Assembly: GCA_016794525.1 (NCBI GenBank)
Contig: JAEUJY010000017.1
Span: 1 to 61,398, forward strand
DNA: 61,398 nt
From: Myxococcales bacterium
GTDB lineage: Bacteria > Myxococcota_A > Polyangia > Haliangiales > Haliangiaceae
Direction: 5' to 3'
The notes under the pieces are model-generated. The model searched no databases. It worked only from the letters and a program-made list of their open reading frames with translations, and had not been told where the DNA came from. Position numbers and translations under genes: made by a program. Of the stretch, positions 9,039 through 19,493 are shown piece after piece (positions within the stretch are counted from its first letter, which is position 1; the number at the start of each line of letters is the position of its first letter).

Positions 9039-12000
9039 TCACTCCGCTCCGAGGATGAGGTTCTCGTCGATCGTGTGGACGGCGAGATCGTGCGAGATCG
9101 CGTCCTCGCCGACGTTCGCCGCGAGGAACGTGGTCGGCGCCAGGAGACCGAGCCCGCCGAGTTGCTCGGCGTCGACCGCGCGGATCTTGGCGAGGTCGAG
9201 CGTCTCGTTGACGATCGCCTCGAGCCCCGGCAGCGTCCATGGTCCCTTGCGCGTCGGCGGCACGGCCAGGAGGACGCACTGCGCGGCCTCGGCGCCCGGC
9301 GCGTCATGATGCACGGCGAAACACGTGTCCTGCGCCGCGGCCGGGATGAGCTCCGACCACTCGTCGAAGACGACGCCAGAGATGGCGCCACCGGTCCCCG
9401 CTGCCGGCACCCCGAACGGCACGTCGGCGACGAGCGACGCCGTGCCCGACCGCGGTCGCAGCCCGATGGACGGATCGAACGTGCCACCGGCCCAGGGCCG
9501 CTCGAGGTCGTGCGGGAACTGCGCCACCTGCAGCTCGATGGGCGTCGCCGTCAGGGCCTCGCCGACCAGGTGCGCCAACCGCAGCGCCGCGAGCGGCTCG
9601 CGCACCGCGGCAGCACCCTCGAGCCACCGCCGGACCGCGCGCGGGTCGCCGACGATCGTCGGGCCGTGGGCGACCGCCGCCTCGATCTCGGCTCCGTTGT
9701 TCGGCACGAAGGTCGGCAGCACGGTGAAGTCGCCCCCAAAGGCTGCCTGGATGCGCGTGACGTCGCTGGCAGCGCTTGTGCACGCGGCGATCGCGCGATC
9801 GGCATCTGCCAGCGCGCGCGCCGCCGTTGCGCGCAGCGTGACCCGCTCGTCAGGATTCTCATCGTCGACGCCGCGTGGGATGGCGCTGCGGACGCCAAAG
9901 TCCACGACCTGCCAGAGCCGGCCGCGGAGGTCGCGCGCCGCCACGACTGAATCGTCCATCTCTGCGTAGGCGAGCGCGGCGGCGAGATTCGCCCGCGCCG
10001 CGGTGAGCTCCGCGACCGTCGCGGTCGCGCGCGCGAGCAGCTCGTTCTCATCTGCCGTACTGACGACGTCGGCTCCGACGCCGGCGAGGTCAGTCGCGGT
10101 CAGCGGCCGGCTGTGCCGCAGCGCCTCATCGAGCAGGCGCGCCAGGTCGAGGAGATCCGGGAAGGACACCACCGCGATCTCCGGGTGCCGCTCGTACGAG
10201 ACGTCCACGTCGTGGCTGGCGCCGATGCCGGTCGCGGCGTAGCCGCGCACGCGCGCCTCGAGTTCGCCCTGGCCGCTCGCGTCGGTCGTTCGAGTCAACG
10301 CGAGGAGATCGAGCGGACCGATGCCGAGTTCGGACGGCGTCACCCAGACCGAGAACCGCGTGCTCGTGCCGTCCGATCCGGTCCACGGGTAGGTGACCTT
10401 GCACTGCACGAAGTTCGGGAGCGGCAAGCGCTGCGCGACCCACGCCGCGAGCCGCGGCTCGGCGCGTGAGCGTGGCGTCTCGGGCCAGGTCGCGGGCGGC
10501 GGCGCGCCAAGCAGGAGACCGACCCGGTGCATGACGCTGGTGCCGCGTTGCGGCGTCCGCGCCACCTCCGGGTCCGGGATCGCGCCGCCGCCGGCCAGGG
10601 ACGCGAGCGTCGCCGCGGCGCGCTCGGTCTTGCCCTGGATCGTCTGGTGTACCGACTCGGCCAGGAGCACATCCGCGACCGCGTCGACGTCATGGTCGAG
10701 CGCGGCGAGCACCGCCGCGACCGCGGCTTGATGAGCTCCGGCGACGAACGATAGGGTCGTCGACCACGGCAGGGTCGCGAGGTCGAGCCCGGCGAACGCG
10801 GTCCGGACGGCCAGACCGTCAGCGACGTTGCGCGCCGCGATGCGCTCCCCTTGCAGCTCTGCCGCGATCGCGGGATCTCGCCCGAGCGGAAACGCCGTAC
10901 GGAATGGCGCGATGTACTGATCGAGTTGCCGATCGTGCAGCGCTCGCTCGAGGCGGAAGCCGAGGATCGCGCCCAGGGGCTGCCCCTGGCGGACGCCGTC
11001 GAGCAGCTCGAGCGCGCCACGGACCCGGGGCGACGACAGATCGACCGCGGCCTGATCGCGCAGCGCGCCGGTCCGGGTTAGCTGGGCGTTGCGCAGCACC
11101 GCGGCGGTCGCCGCGTGCGCCGCCGACGGCGCGTGGATGAAGCCGCCGGCCGTGCCAGGCCGTGGCGCGACGCGGGGGCGCAGGTTCTCGACCCAGCCAT
11201 AGGCGCCGAGGTACACGCCTTCCGGGTTGGTCTCGCGCATCGCCGCCAGGCGCCGGGCGGCCAAGGACGTCAGCCAGGCGTCGAGGCGGTGCGAGCAGGT
11301 GTCGAGGGTCTCGGCGGCGAGCCGCGCGAGCTCGGCCGTCGGTGTCTCCGACAGGGTCGCGAGGGCCGCGCGGTGTTCGCGCACCGTCGCCCGGATCGCG
11401 TCGGTCGACGCGGGATCGGTGAGCCAGGTGCCGAGCGGGTGACCATCGGTCACGCCGGCGATGGGGGCGTCGAGGCGCTCCCACGCGGTCAGCCGCGTCT
11501 CGGTTCCCGGACCGATGCGGTACAGCTCGCGCTCGACTTGGTCGATGGCGTCGGCCGTGCCGGCGACCACCGCGATCCCGGTGCCCACCCGCGCGAGCTC
11601 GACCAAGGTCGCCTGGCGCAGCAGGTGGTACAGGAGCGGGTTGCCGAAGGCCGGGTGCTGCGCGCCGCCGGCCTGGCGGAGCGCCTCCACCGTGGCCGCG
11701 CGGATCTCCTCGATGTAGTTCGGTTCGAGCCGGCTCACCTCGGAGAGCGGCGCGGTGGTCACCAGCGCGCGCCCGATCCGGAGCGCCCGATCCGCCAGGG
11801 TCATCTGGGCCAGCCGTGGCGCGAGGCCGGTCAGCCCAGCCTCGGCGAGCGCCTGGGCGATGAGCGTCGGGCGCGCCAGATCGAGCCCCTCGGCGCTCGA
11901 GCCGAGGAGCACGAGCACGTTGTGGATGAAGGCTGGCCCGTAGACCGCGCGGGACCGTAGCTCGCGGCTCTGGGCCCCGCGGGTCAGCACGCCGAGCAGG

Positions 12001-13295
12001 TCGGCGTCGGGATCGTTCGACGCGCCGACGCGTGGCACGTTCGCGGCGCGCGCGATGAACGCTGCGCGCCACGCGACCAGGAGGGAGGCGAGCCCGTGCT
12101 CGATCGGATCGCTCGGCGCGCTCGCGGGCTCCCACGCCGTGATCGAGGTCGTCGGGAGGACGCCATAGGGCACGCGACCGATGCGCACGAGCGGCAGCGG
12201 ACCGCGCCCGCGCACGTGATCGCGGAAGTGCGCGCGCACGTCGGCGATCTGCGTCGGCGACAGGTGCGGCGCGATCATCTGCTCGAGGTAGTAGCCGAGC
12301 GTGCATGGCCACAGCGCGACGTTCATCGCCGCCGCGCGGGCCTGCTCGAGACCGTCGGTACCCGCGACGTGCGCGAACGGCAGCGGCTTGGCCACCGCGC
12401 CGAGCGCCGTCGCCAGGGCGCGGCCGTCGGTGCCTGGAAGGCTCGCGCTGCCGCCGCGCTCGACCGCGAAGCGACCCGCCGCGTCGTCCGGTGGCGGGTA
12501 TCCGGACGGCGCGCTCGCGGTGTTGTTGGTCGGCGTCCCTTGCGGAACCAGCGCGACGCCCCGCGTGAAGCGATGCGCGGCGAGCAGCTCGGTGAGCTCC
12601 GCGGCGGCGACCGTCTCGCTCGATTGCGTGCGGACGCCGAGCACCACGACGCGATCGAAGCCCTCGGCCAGGTCGTCCGCCGTGAGCGGCATCGTGACCG
12701 CCATGCCGACGCGCTCGGCCTCGGCGTAGTCCATGGTCCAGAGCAACGAGCGCTCGATCGTGAGGTCCCCGAGGGCGACGAGGTCCGCGTCCCCTTCGCC
12801 GACGTCGGGCGCGAACGACAGCGCGAGTGGCTCGATGATGTCGCCGCTCGACACGCGCGCCCGCTCGATACCGCCACGATAGGCGATGACGGTCCAGGCG
12901 CGCGGCAGCGCGGCGGCGCGCACCTCGGGCAAGCGGTCGTCTCTCAGCTCGACCGCCGGGAACGCCGGCGCCTGCGATGGACGCGCCGCGAGGTTCGTCG
13001 GTGTCGAGACCTCGACGAGCCAGGCGGCGCGCTCCGGGGCATACCGCGTCGTCAACGCGCGCCAGGCGTCGAGTTCGGCGCTTGGCTCCCAGCCAGTCGT
13101 CCAGTAGGCGATCGCGTCCTGCCACTCGGCGCTGGTCGGCGCGCGACGGTGGCTGTCGGCGAAGATCTCGTCGGGGTAGATGCGGATCCGCAGCGCCGGC
13201 GGGCTCTGCGAGAAGCGCGTCTCCAGGCGAACCGGGAGGAGCGCGATCGGAAAATCGGAGCTGAGCCCTTGGAGCTCGAGCGCAAGGTCACCCAT
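9039..13295 (-). CDS. Uncharacterised giant protein (1418 aa)
   Basis: 1418 residues without signal peptide or membrane helix. It opens with MGDLALELQGLSSDFPIALL, then PVRLETRF and RIRIYPDEIFADSH, a block I recall from other large hypothetical proteins but cannot tie to a function. Further recognisable points are PLVRIGRVPYGVLPTTSI (near residue 375), several Ala/Leu-rich helical stretches in the middle, and a beta-rich C-terminus containing SGVVFDEWSELIPA. The ATG at 13295 follows a good ribosome-binding site (GAGGAAG, five bases before). It lies 22 nt after the preceding stop and two bases before the next start. Its size and position with the 925- and 575-aa proteins point to a multi-protein assembly. 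Confidence 0.8.
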   Translation of the reverse strand: MGDLALELQGLSSDFPIALLPVRLETRFSQSPPALRIRIYPDEIFADSHRRAPTSAEWQDAIAYWTTGWEPSAELDAWRALTTRYAPERAAWLVEVSTPTNLAARPSQAPAFPAVELRDDRLPEVRAAALPRAWTVIAYRGGIERARVSSGDIIEPLALSFAPDVGEGDADLVALGDLTIERSLLWTMDYAEAERVGMAVTMPLTADDLAEGFDRVVVLGVRTQSSETVAAAELTELLAAHRFTRGVALVPQGTPTNNTASAPSGYPPPDDAAGRFAVERGGSASLPGTDGRALATALGAVAKPLPFAHVAGTDGLEQARAAAMNVALWPCTLGYYLEQMIAPHLSPTQIADVRAHFRDHVRGRGPLPLVRIGRVPYGVLPTTSITAWEPASAPSDPIEHGLASLLVAWRAAFIARAANVPRVGASNDPDADLLGVLTRGAQSRELRSRAVYGPAFIHNVLVLLGSSAEGLDLARPTLIAQALAEAGLTGLAPRLAQMTLADRALRIGRALVTTAPLSEVSRLEPNYIEEIRAATVEALRQAGGAQHPAFGNPLLYHLLRQATLVELARVGTGIAVVAGTADAIDQVERELYRIGPGTETRLTAWERLDAPIAGVTDGHPLGTWLTDPASTDAIRATVREHRAALATLSETPTAELARLAAETLDTCSHRLDAWLTSLAARRLAAMRETNPEGVYLGAYGWVENLRPRVAPRPGTAGGFIHAPSAAHAATAAVLRNAQLTRTGALRDQAAVDLSSPRVRGALELLDGVRQGQPLGAILGFRLERALHDRQLDQYIAPFRTAFPLGRDPAIAAELQGERIAARNVADGLAVRTAFAGLDLATLPWSTTLSFVAGAHQAAVAAVLAALDHDVDAVADVLLAESVHQTIQGKTERAAATLASLAGGGAIPDPEVARTPQRGTSVMHRVGLLLGAPPPATWPETPRSRAEPRLAAWVAQRLPLPNFVQCKVTYPWTGSDGTSTRFSVWVTPSELGIGPLDLLALTRTTDASGQGELEARVRGYAATGIGASHDVDVSYERHPEIAVVSFPDLLDLARLLDEALRHSRPLTATDLAGVGADVVSTADENELLARATATVAELTAARANLAAALAYAEMDDSVVAARDLRGRLWQVVDFGVRSAIPRGVDDENPDERVTLRATAARALADADRAIAACTSAASDVTRIQAAFGGDFTVLPTFVPNNGAEIEAAVAHGPTIVGDPRAVRRWLEGAAAVREPLAALRLAHLVGEALTATPIELQVAQFPHDLERPWAGGTFDPSIGLRPRSGTASLVADVPFGVPAAGTGGAISGVVFDEWSELIPAAAQDTCFAVHHDAPGAEAAQCVLLAVPPTRKGPWTLPGLEAIVNETLDLAKIRAVDAEQLGGLGLLAPTTFLAANVGEDAISHDLAVHTIDENLILGAE

Positions 13296-13317
13296 GTACT
13301 TCCTCGGCGTGAAACGG

Positions 13318-16095
13318 TCAGGGCAGGAGGTCGGCGCCGTAGAGCGCGACGCGCACCGGCCGCTGGAGCGTGATGACGGCGTGGTCGGCGCCTCGCGCCA
13401 CGCGCCCACCCGGCGGACCGGCGTGCCAGACTGGCCCCGTCGCGGTCTCGAGCGCGCCGGTCGCAGGCTCGGCGCGGTTCAGGTCGATGTAGTCGATCGT
13501 CGTGACCGGCGCTGGCGCGGTGATCAGGTGCTCCCACGCCAGGTCGTCCCAGGTGCCGGGCGCGGTCGTGGCGCCGCTGTCCAGACCGAAGCGCGGGTCG
13601 CCCGGCTGCTCCTCGAAGACGAAGAACCAGCCCGGAACCCCGGCGGCCAGATCGCCGCGCACCTCGGCCTCCGTCAGCGCGAAGCCGAACAGCGCGACGT
13701 CGGGTTCGATGCGCGCCGTGAACACCGGGCGCCGCTGCTGGTGGTCGGCCGCCAGGCCGAGGACGCCCGACGCGATCGCCGCGCGCTGGGCGTAGACCAG
13801 CGTGCCCGGGTAGCGGCGAAGCGCCTCCCCGCGCACCACCAGCACCAGTTCGTCGCCGGCGCCTGGGCGCGCCGGGTGCTCGCCCAGCGGCGTCGCGCCC
13901 CAGCCATGGATCGGAGTGATGTCCGGCGCCGGGGCTGCGCCGTTCGGTTCCCAGAACTGACGGAAGTAGCTGCCGCGCTGATCCGACGGGTACTCGCGCC
14001 ACAGGAGCTCGCGAGCGAACTCGTGGTTGAGCCCGACCATGTACGCCTCGATGAACGGCTGGTTGGTCTTGGCCAACGTCACGCGATCGGCGGGCACGTC
14101 GAAGAGGCCCGGCAGGATCCAGTCGGGTGACAGCGCCGCGAGCGGGCGGAACATCGGCTGCGGGAACTCCGGGTGCGCCATGACCGGCTCGAGCGGATCG
14201 GGCGGCGCCCAGCTGAAGCCGGCGGCAGGGATCGTGCGGACGACGAAGCCCTGCGCGATCGTCGTGCGCGGGTCGATCGCCGACTGGACGACCGTGCGCA
14301 GCGCCGGAATCCCGAGCTGGCGCAAGATCTGGCCTTTGTCGGGCACGATCTCACGCCCGAGCAGCGCCTTGGCGGCGGAGCGAAACGCGGCCATCGACGG
14401 GCTGTCCTCGCCGCGTCCGGTGTCCCACGTGTCGGGCGCCTTCCCGTCGACCGGGTCCCACGCACACGCCGCCTCCGCGATCGGCGCGTTCTCGACGTCC
14501 TTGCCGCTCGGGAATGGCGCCTTGGTCACGCCTTCGAACCAGGCCACGGTCGGCACGTCCGAGGACAGCGGTGGCGGAGTCTCGGCCAACACCTGGAGAG
14601 ACGCGTCGTTGACGCGCTCGAGCGCGCTCGGAGCGACCCGGTCAGGGCGCCCCTGACGGCGGCCCACCGGCCCGAGCGGCCGGGCCAAACGGCGCAGGCC
14701 CCCGCCGACGAGCGCGTGGCGCGCCGGGCTGGCGTCGAACGAGGCCCTCACGGTCCGCCCGGCCCCGCGCACCTGGGCATGCACGGTCGCGGTCAGCGAG
14801 AGCGCGCTCGCGTCGTCGGCCGCGACGACGTGCCGCTGGTACAGCCGCTCGCCCACCGCGCGCGCCACCTGCGCCGCACGCAGCTGCTGATTCGCCTCGC
14901 GGATCCCGGCGACCTGCTCCCAGGCCGAGGCCATCAGGTCCTCTTGCTTCTGTTGCACGACGGCGGTGCCGGCCGCCGCGGCGACGCGGGGCTCGGGCCC
15001 GGTGTTGAGCGTCGCGAACCACCCCGGGGCATCGGTCGCGAGGCGCTCGCGCTTGGCGTGCCAGGCGCCGTAGAGCGGCGGCGCGACCACCGGCGTGCCG
15101 CCGCTCGCGCGCACGTCGGCCGGGATGCTCAGGAGGTCTGTCAGCCCGGCGGTGAACGCTGGGGCGATCGCCACCGGCGTCGCGGTGCCCGGCGGCCGCA
15201 GCGCACCTCCCAGCGGCAGCGGCGCCGCCGTGGGCGCGGGCAACCCCGCGCCCGGTTGCGCCACGTCGAGGCCGCGGGTCCCGACCGTCGCGGGCAGCGG
15301 CGCGGGCTTGAGCCGGCGCACCAGCGACTCGAAGTCGCCGTCGAACCCGGTCGTGAACGTCCACCGATGGTAGATCGGCAGCTCGAGCGGCGCCGCGAGC
15401 GTCGTGCCGGCCCACGCGGCTTCCAGCGTCGTGCCGCTGATCGCGAGACGGAGGCCGGCGCGCCGTCCGACCTCGAACGTCGGCACGAGGAGCATCCAGT
15501 ACTTGGTGCGCGGATCGAGGCGACGCGGGCACAGCAGGCGCGAGAGGCAGCGGTGCGGTGACTTCGTCACGACCTCGAGCAACGGGAGATCGTCGTCGCC
15601 GCTCACCTGCACGTGGGCCCAGGCCCAGGTCTGGTCGGGCGGAGGCATCGGCGTCCCCGTCTTGACGACGACCGACTCGAGCGAGCGCCCGGCGGTCGCC
15701 GGCACGATCGCCTCGAGCTCGGTCTCTTTGAACGCGAGCAGGCACAGCCATGGCCGCACGCGTCCGCTCGCGTCCTCGCGGGCAGGCGTGTACCGCCAGG
15801 GCAGGTCGGCCTGGTCGAACTCGACGGCCGGGAAGTAGTTCGGCTCGGCGTCGAGCGTGTGCACGGGTGGCGAGCGGCGGCTGATCGACCGGGCATCGAA
15901 GCCGACGATGTCAGCGGGACCGACGAGCTCCAGCGTCGTGCTCGCCGTGAGCCCATCGGTGGCGGCGTTCACCGTCACGGTCGCGTCCAGGGTCGCCCGT
16001 ACCGCGGCGGTCGCGGCATCGGGCGTCGTCAGGTACGCGGTGCCGCCGCGTCGGACCCAGGGGTAGAACCGCAACGCCGCGCGATCGTCACTCAT
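13318..16095 (-). CDS. Uncharacterised large protein (925 aa)
   Basis: 925 residues, no signal peptide or membrane segment. The start ATG overlaps the stop of the DUF6603-like gene by four bases (ATGA), with GAGGTGG just upstream as ribosome-binding site. N-terminal part: beta-rich, including VGPADIVGFDARSISR and EPNYFPAVEFDQADLPWRYT. Conserved-looking block near residues 675-705: FIEAYMVGLNHEFARELLWR, YPSDQRGSYFRQFW. Near residue 815: VPGWFFVFEEQPGDPRFGLD. I have a memory of such blocks in hypothetical proteins of other phyla but know no assigned function. It likely works with its operon neighbours of 1418 and 575 aa. Confidence 0.8.
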   Translation of the reverse strand: MSDDRAALRFYPWVRRGGTAYLTTPDAATAAVRATLDATVTVNAATDGLTASTTLELVGPADIVGFDARSISRRSPPVHTLDAEPNYFPAVEFDQADLPWRYTPAREDASGRVRPWLCLLAFKETELEAIVPATAGRSLESVVVKTGTPMPPPDQTWAWAHVQVSGDDDLPLLEVVTKSPHRCLSRLLCPRRLDPRTKYWMLLVPTFEVGRRAGLRLAISGTTLEAAWAGTTLAAPLELPIYHRWTFTTGFDGDFESLVRRLKPAPLPATVGTRGLDVAQPGAGLPAPTAAPLPLGGALRPPGTATPVAIAPAFTAGLTDLLSIPADVRASGGTPVVAPPLYGAWHAKRERLATDAPGWFATLNTGPEPRVAAAAGTAVVQQKQEDLMASAWEQVAGIREANQQLRAAQVARAVGERLYQRHVVAADDASALSLTATVHAQVRGAGRTVRASFDASPARHALVGGGLRRLARPLGPVGRRQGRPDRVAPSALERVNDASLQVLAETPPPLSSDVPTVAWFEGVTKAPFPSGKDVENAPIAEAACAWDPVDGKAPDTWDTGRGEDSPSMAAFRSAAKALLGREIVPDKGQILRQLGIPALRTVVQSAIDPRTTIAQGFVVRTIPAAGFSWAPPDPLEPVMAHPEFPQPMFRPLAALSPDWILPGLFDVPADRVTLAKTNQPFIEAYMVGLNHEFARELLWREYPSDQRGSYFRQFWEPNGAAPAPDITPIHGWGATPLGEHPARPGAGDELVLVVRGEALRRYPGTLVYAQRAAIASGVLGLAADHQQRRPVFTARIEPDVALFGFALTEAEVRGDLAAGVPGWFFVFEEQPGDPRFGLDSGATTAPGTWDDLAWEHLITAPAPVTTIDYIDLNRAEPATGALETATGPVWHAGPPGGRVARGADHAVITLQRPVRVALYGADLLP

Positions 16096-19000
16096 GCCGC
16101 CACCTCGAACGAAGGCACCACCTGAAGTCGACCCGCATCGCCAGGATTGGCCGCGAGGTGCGCGCGCAGCGCCAGCTCGACCTGCCCGCGGGTGCCCGCC
16201 GCCGCCAGGTCCCATCGCGGCGCCAGCTCATCGGTCGACGCGATGACGAACGTCTCTTCGACCAGCCGCAGCCGCGGCGGCTGTCCCGCGGGCGGCAAGA
16301 ACGCCGCGGCCCCGGTCGCGCGCAAGGGCGGCCGGGCCGACGTCGCCACGAGCGTGCCTTCGATCTGCTGGTCGCGCGTCGGGCGATACCCCGAGGCCAC
16401 CTGCCGCTCGCCGTTCACAACCACGACGGTGTCGTAGTCGAGCGCCCGCACCAGCGGCGCTCCGGCGCGGATCGTCGCGGCGCCGATCGAGACGCCTCCG
16501 ACCATCTGCTCGAAGCCAGGTCGCGACAGCTTGTCGGCCTCGCTCATCTCTTCAAACTGTGCCGGCGCGAACCACTCGGTCACCGAGGTGATGTCTGCTG
16601 CCGGTACCGCGGAGGCGCCGAACTGGACGCCGGTGACGCGGAAGCGGTCGACGCCTTCCGGTCGCCCATGGGCGAAGGCCGTGATCTGCCGATCGAGCGG
16701 CACGACCTTCTGGGTCACCGTCAGCGTGGCGCACGGCTCGAGCCGGGTGGCCGGCACCGCGCCGCTCGCGGGCGCCGTGACGGCCGCTGCGAGCCCGGGC
16801 GGGACCGCGCTGGCCCAGGCGGCCGGCGTCGCCAGCGCCTCGTGGAGCGCCGGCCAGATCTGACGACTCGGCAACGCGACGGCATCCCCGCCGCCGAACG
16901 ACACGTGGATCGGTACGCACAAGTCGACGAACCACAGCGACAGGCACGCCTTGCCATCGAGCCGCCAAGGCTTCGGCCCGCTCAGGTGGCCGTCGAAGTG
17001 GATGCTCGCGAGGGTGCTGGTGCCGCGGCGCAGCGCGACGCCCGCCCACACGTCGACCTGGAGCTGGAACGGCGAGAACGTGAGCAGCGTCTCGAACCCG
17101 AGCCCGCCCTTGATGTTGAGCGGCCCGGCGGACGCGTACAGGTCGATCCGCGCGCCGATCTGCGCGGTGTTCGACGTCAGCGCCAGGAAGCCCTGCGCGT
17201 CGAGCCGCGGGTCGTCGCCGGCGCCGAGCGGGATCTGGATGCGGCGCAGCTCGGGGAACCCGGGCGGCGTCGGGAACTGCGAATGGAACCCGCCGATCGC
17301 CAGCGCGAAGCTCGGCGGGCTGCCCCAGGCCATGCGGAACGCCATGTCGCCGGTGATCGGGAATCCAGCGATCGTCGAGTTGCGCAGCGAGGCATCGATC
17401 GCCACGCGCTTCTGCGCGAAGTCGACCTCGCCGACGACGTCGACGTTCAGGTCGACGATCGCGTGGTCGACCGTGGGCAGCTTGGCCGACACCGTGCCGA
17501 GCACGACGCCCCGCGCCGGCGCCGGCAGCTCGAGCAAGACCGCAAGCTCGCCGCGGACCATCGTCGGCGTCCCCCACCCGAACTTCACCGCCGGCCCGAA
17601 GACGTGGCGGCCGTTGGCGGATGGGAAGTAGGTCGCCAGGTCGGTCGTGATGCGATCCGCCTGCGCGACGGGATCGGCAGGAAAGAAGATGTCGCCCATG
17701 CCCGCGGGCGTGCGGAGGGAGGCGCGCAGTGCGTCCGTGTCGACGCGCCGGTGGATGGCGATCAGGCCGCCGATGCCGTCGAGCGTGAAGCCGAGGCCCA
17801 GCGGGACGGCAGGGAACTCGGCACCGATCGCGGCCACCAGCGAGTAGCCAGCGCCCGTGGCGTCGAGCACGGCGACTGCGCCCGCCGCCACCCCCCGCAC
17901 CGCCAGCGCAAACGTACCGAGATAGCGCCGCCCCGCTGAAGGGCCGGTCTCGACCTGAATCCGGCCTCCGCCTGACACCACGCCCGCGTCGATGTGGACT
18001 CCAACGCCATCAGGCCAGCGTGGCCCGAAGGACAGATCGGCAAGGCCGAGCGGACCGCCCGGAGCGCTGGGATCGACCTGCAGCGCGAGCCCAACGTTCT
18101 CGGCCAGCAGCTCAACAGGCCCAACGGTGAGGCGAACGTCGCCGCCGACCTCAAGGGCTACGACTCCGGACACCGTGCGAACGCCGATCCGGATCGCATC
18201 GAGCGCGATGACGTGGGACGCCCCGCCGACCGGAATCCGCGCGGCAAGGTCACCACTTCCGCAGAAGCGCAGGCCGCCCCCAAGCGTCCATTCGAGCACG
18301 GCATCGAACGTCGACGCGGCCGCTCCCGACGGGGCGACGCGGGCGAGGAACCCGTCGCCATGAGTGGTCGAACCCAGCGCCAGTCGGGCGCCCCGCAACT
18401 CTGCACGAATCGCCACGTCGCGGGTACTCGCGGCCAAGGCGATCCGAGCGGCAACCGAGACGGCGCCAGGGTCGAAGCTCCCATTGGGCACTTGCGCTGG
18501 CGGCCGAGCGAGTCGCAGTTCGACCTCGGCCGCTGCCCCGGCGCCGCGCGTCTGAAGACCGCCCGTCGTCACCAGGAGCGCCTCGAGGCTCCCTGCGATG
18601 CGCGTCGTCAGCGTCCAGGCGCCGATGGGGGACGAGAGCTCGCCAGTCCCCCACGGTCGGATCAGCAGCCCTGGTCCACCGCGAGTCCCGGGGACGATCG
18701 CCAGAACCGCACCGAGCGTTCCAGGGACCCCATCCACGCGATGAGTGACCGCCATCATGTGGCGGAGGTCAGCGGTCGCGGGTCCGAAATCGTAGCCGTA
18801 CCTGGACTTGAGGCCGTACGACGTCTCAAGTCCGCACCACGCGAGGAATTCCGCCAGGCGTGGCAAGAGCCGGCTAGCTACCGCACGGGCACCTACCTCG
18901 CTGCCGAGGTCGTCCCCCGCGACGTACTCCTGACGAAGTGTGGCCACCGGGGCTTCGACGAGCGCCGGCAGCCGATCGAGGCGCACACGATCAACGATCC

Positions 19001-19493
19001 GCGGGCGCCGCAACAACGTGCCCGTGGCGTCGACGATGGGCGGTTGGAGTCCCGCCTCGCGATCTCGGGTCACGAGCCCGAGCAGGACCGCAGCCTGAAA
19101 GGCGGCGGGCTTCGCGCGGAGGGCCACGGCGAGCATCACCTCGAGCAGGTCAACGACGAACCGCCCGAACTCGGGTGGCGCCGTGCTGAGGTCGAAACCC
19201 TCGGTCAGCGCGAACGCCTGGTCGACCAACGCTTGAACCGCGGCCAGCGCCTCGAGCGCCGTCGCCACATCGGTCGGCGGTGACTCAATCCAGCGCTCGA
19301 GTGAATCAAGCCCCGACGCGAGGGCCGCGAATCGTTCGACAACCTGATTCGTCGGTACGCCTGTGACGCGATCGAGTTCCCAGCCCAGCGCGCCCACGAG
19401 CTCATTGCCGAACTCCCGTGACGCCCCAGCGATGCGAACCGTGGTGCCGACCGCCCGCGCCCAACGCACAAGCTGATGGATCACCCCGATCAC
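16092..19493 (-). CDS. Large beta-rich protein resembling the DUF6603 family
   Basis: 1133 residues. GTG start at 19493, chosen because it overlaps the upstream stop as GTGA. The N-terminal ~180 residues are helical. A long beta-rich body with alternating hydrophobic residues follows, including LGFTLDGIGGLIAIHRRVDT (near residue 580), then GRHVFGPAVKFGWGTPTMVR and ASAGPLNIKGGLGFETLLTF. These match my recollection of DUF6603 proteins, which are uncharacterised. A Cys-containing segment (CLSLWFVDLCVPIHVSFGG) lies near residue 865. No signal peptide. The long run of amphipathic strands could form a groove- or barrel-like fold; that is only a structural guess. Confidence 0.75.
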   Translation of the reverse strand: MIGVIHQLVRWARAVGTTVRIAGASREFGNELVGALGWELDRVTGVPTNQVVERFAALASGLDSLERWIESPPTDVATALEALAAVQALVDQAFALTEGFDLSTAPPEFGRFVVDLLEVMLAVALRAKPAAFQAAVLLGLVTRDREAGLQPPIVDATGTLLRRPRIVDRVRLDRLPALVEAPVATLRQEYVAGDDLGSEVGARAVASRLLPRLAEFLAWCGLETSYGLKSRYGYDFGPATADLRHMMAVTHRVDGVPGTLGAVLAIVPGTRGGPGLLIRPWGTGELSSPIGAWTLTTRIAGSLEALLVTTGGLQTRGAGAAAEVELRLARPPAQVPNGSFDPGAVSVAARIALAASTRDVAIRAELRGARLALGSTTHGDGFLARVAPSGAAASTFDAVLEWTLGGGLRFCGSGDLAARIPVGGASHVIALDAIRIGVRTVSGVVALEVGGDVRLTVGPVELLAENVGLALQVDPSAPGGPLGLADLSFGPRWPDGVGVHIDAGVVSGGGRIQVETGPSAGRRYLGTFALAVRGVAAGAVAVLDATGAGYSLVAAIGAEFPAVPLGLGFTLDGIGGLIAIHRRVDTDALRASLRTPAGMGDIFFPADPVAQADRITTDLATYFPSANGRHVFGPAVKFGWGTPTMVRGELAVLLELPAPARGVVLGTVSAKLPTVDHAIVDLNVDVVGEVDFAQKRVAIDASLRNSTIAGFPITGDMAFRMAWGSPPSFALAIGGFHSQFPTPPGFPELRRIQIPLGAGDDPRLDAQGFLALTSNTAQIGARIDLYASAGPLNIKGGLGFETLLTFSPFQLQVDVWAGVALRRGTSTLASIHFDGHLSGPKPWRLDGKACLSLWFVDLCVPIHVSFGGGDAVALPSRQIWPALHEALATPAAWASAVPPGLAAAVTAPASGAVPATRLEPCATLTVTQKVVPLDRQITAFAHGRPEGVDRFRVTGVQFGASAVPAADITSVTEWFAPAQFEEMSEADKLSRPGFEQMVGGVSIGAATIRAGAPLVRALDYDTVVVVNGERQVASGYRPTRDQQIEGTLVATSARPPLRATGAAAFLPPAGQPPRLRLVEETFVIASTDELAPRWDLAAAGTRGQVELALRAHLAANPGDAGRLQVVPSFEVAA

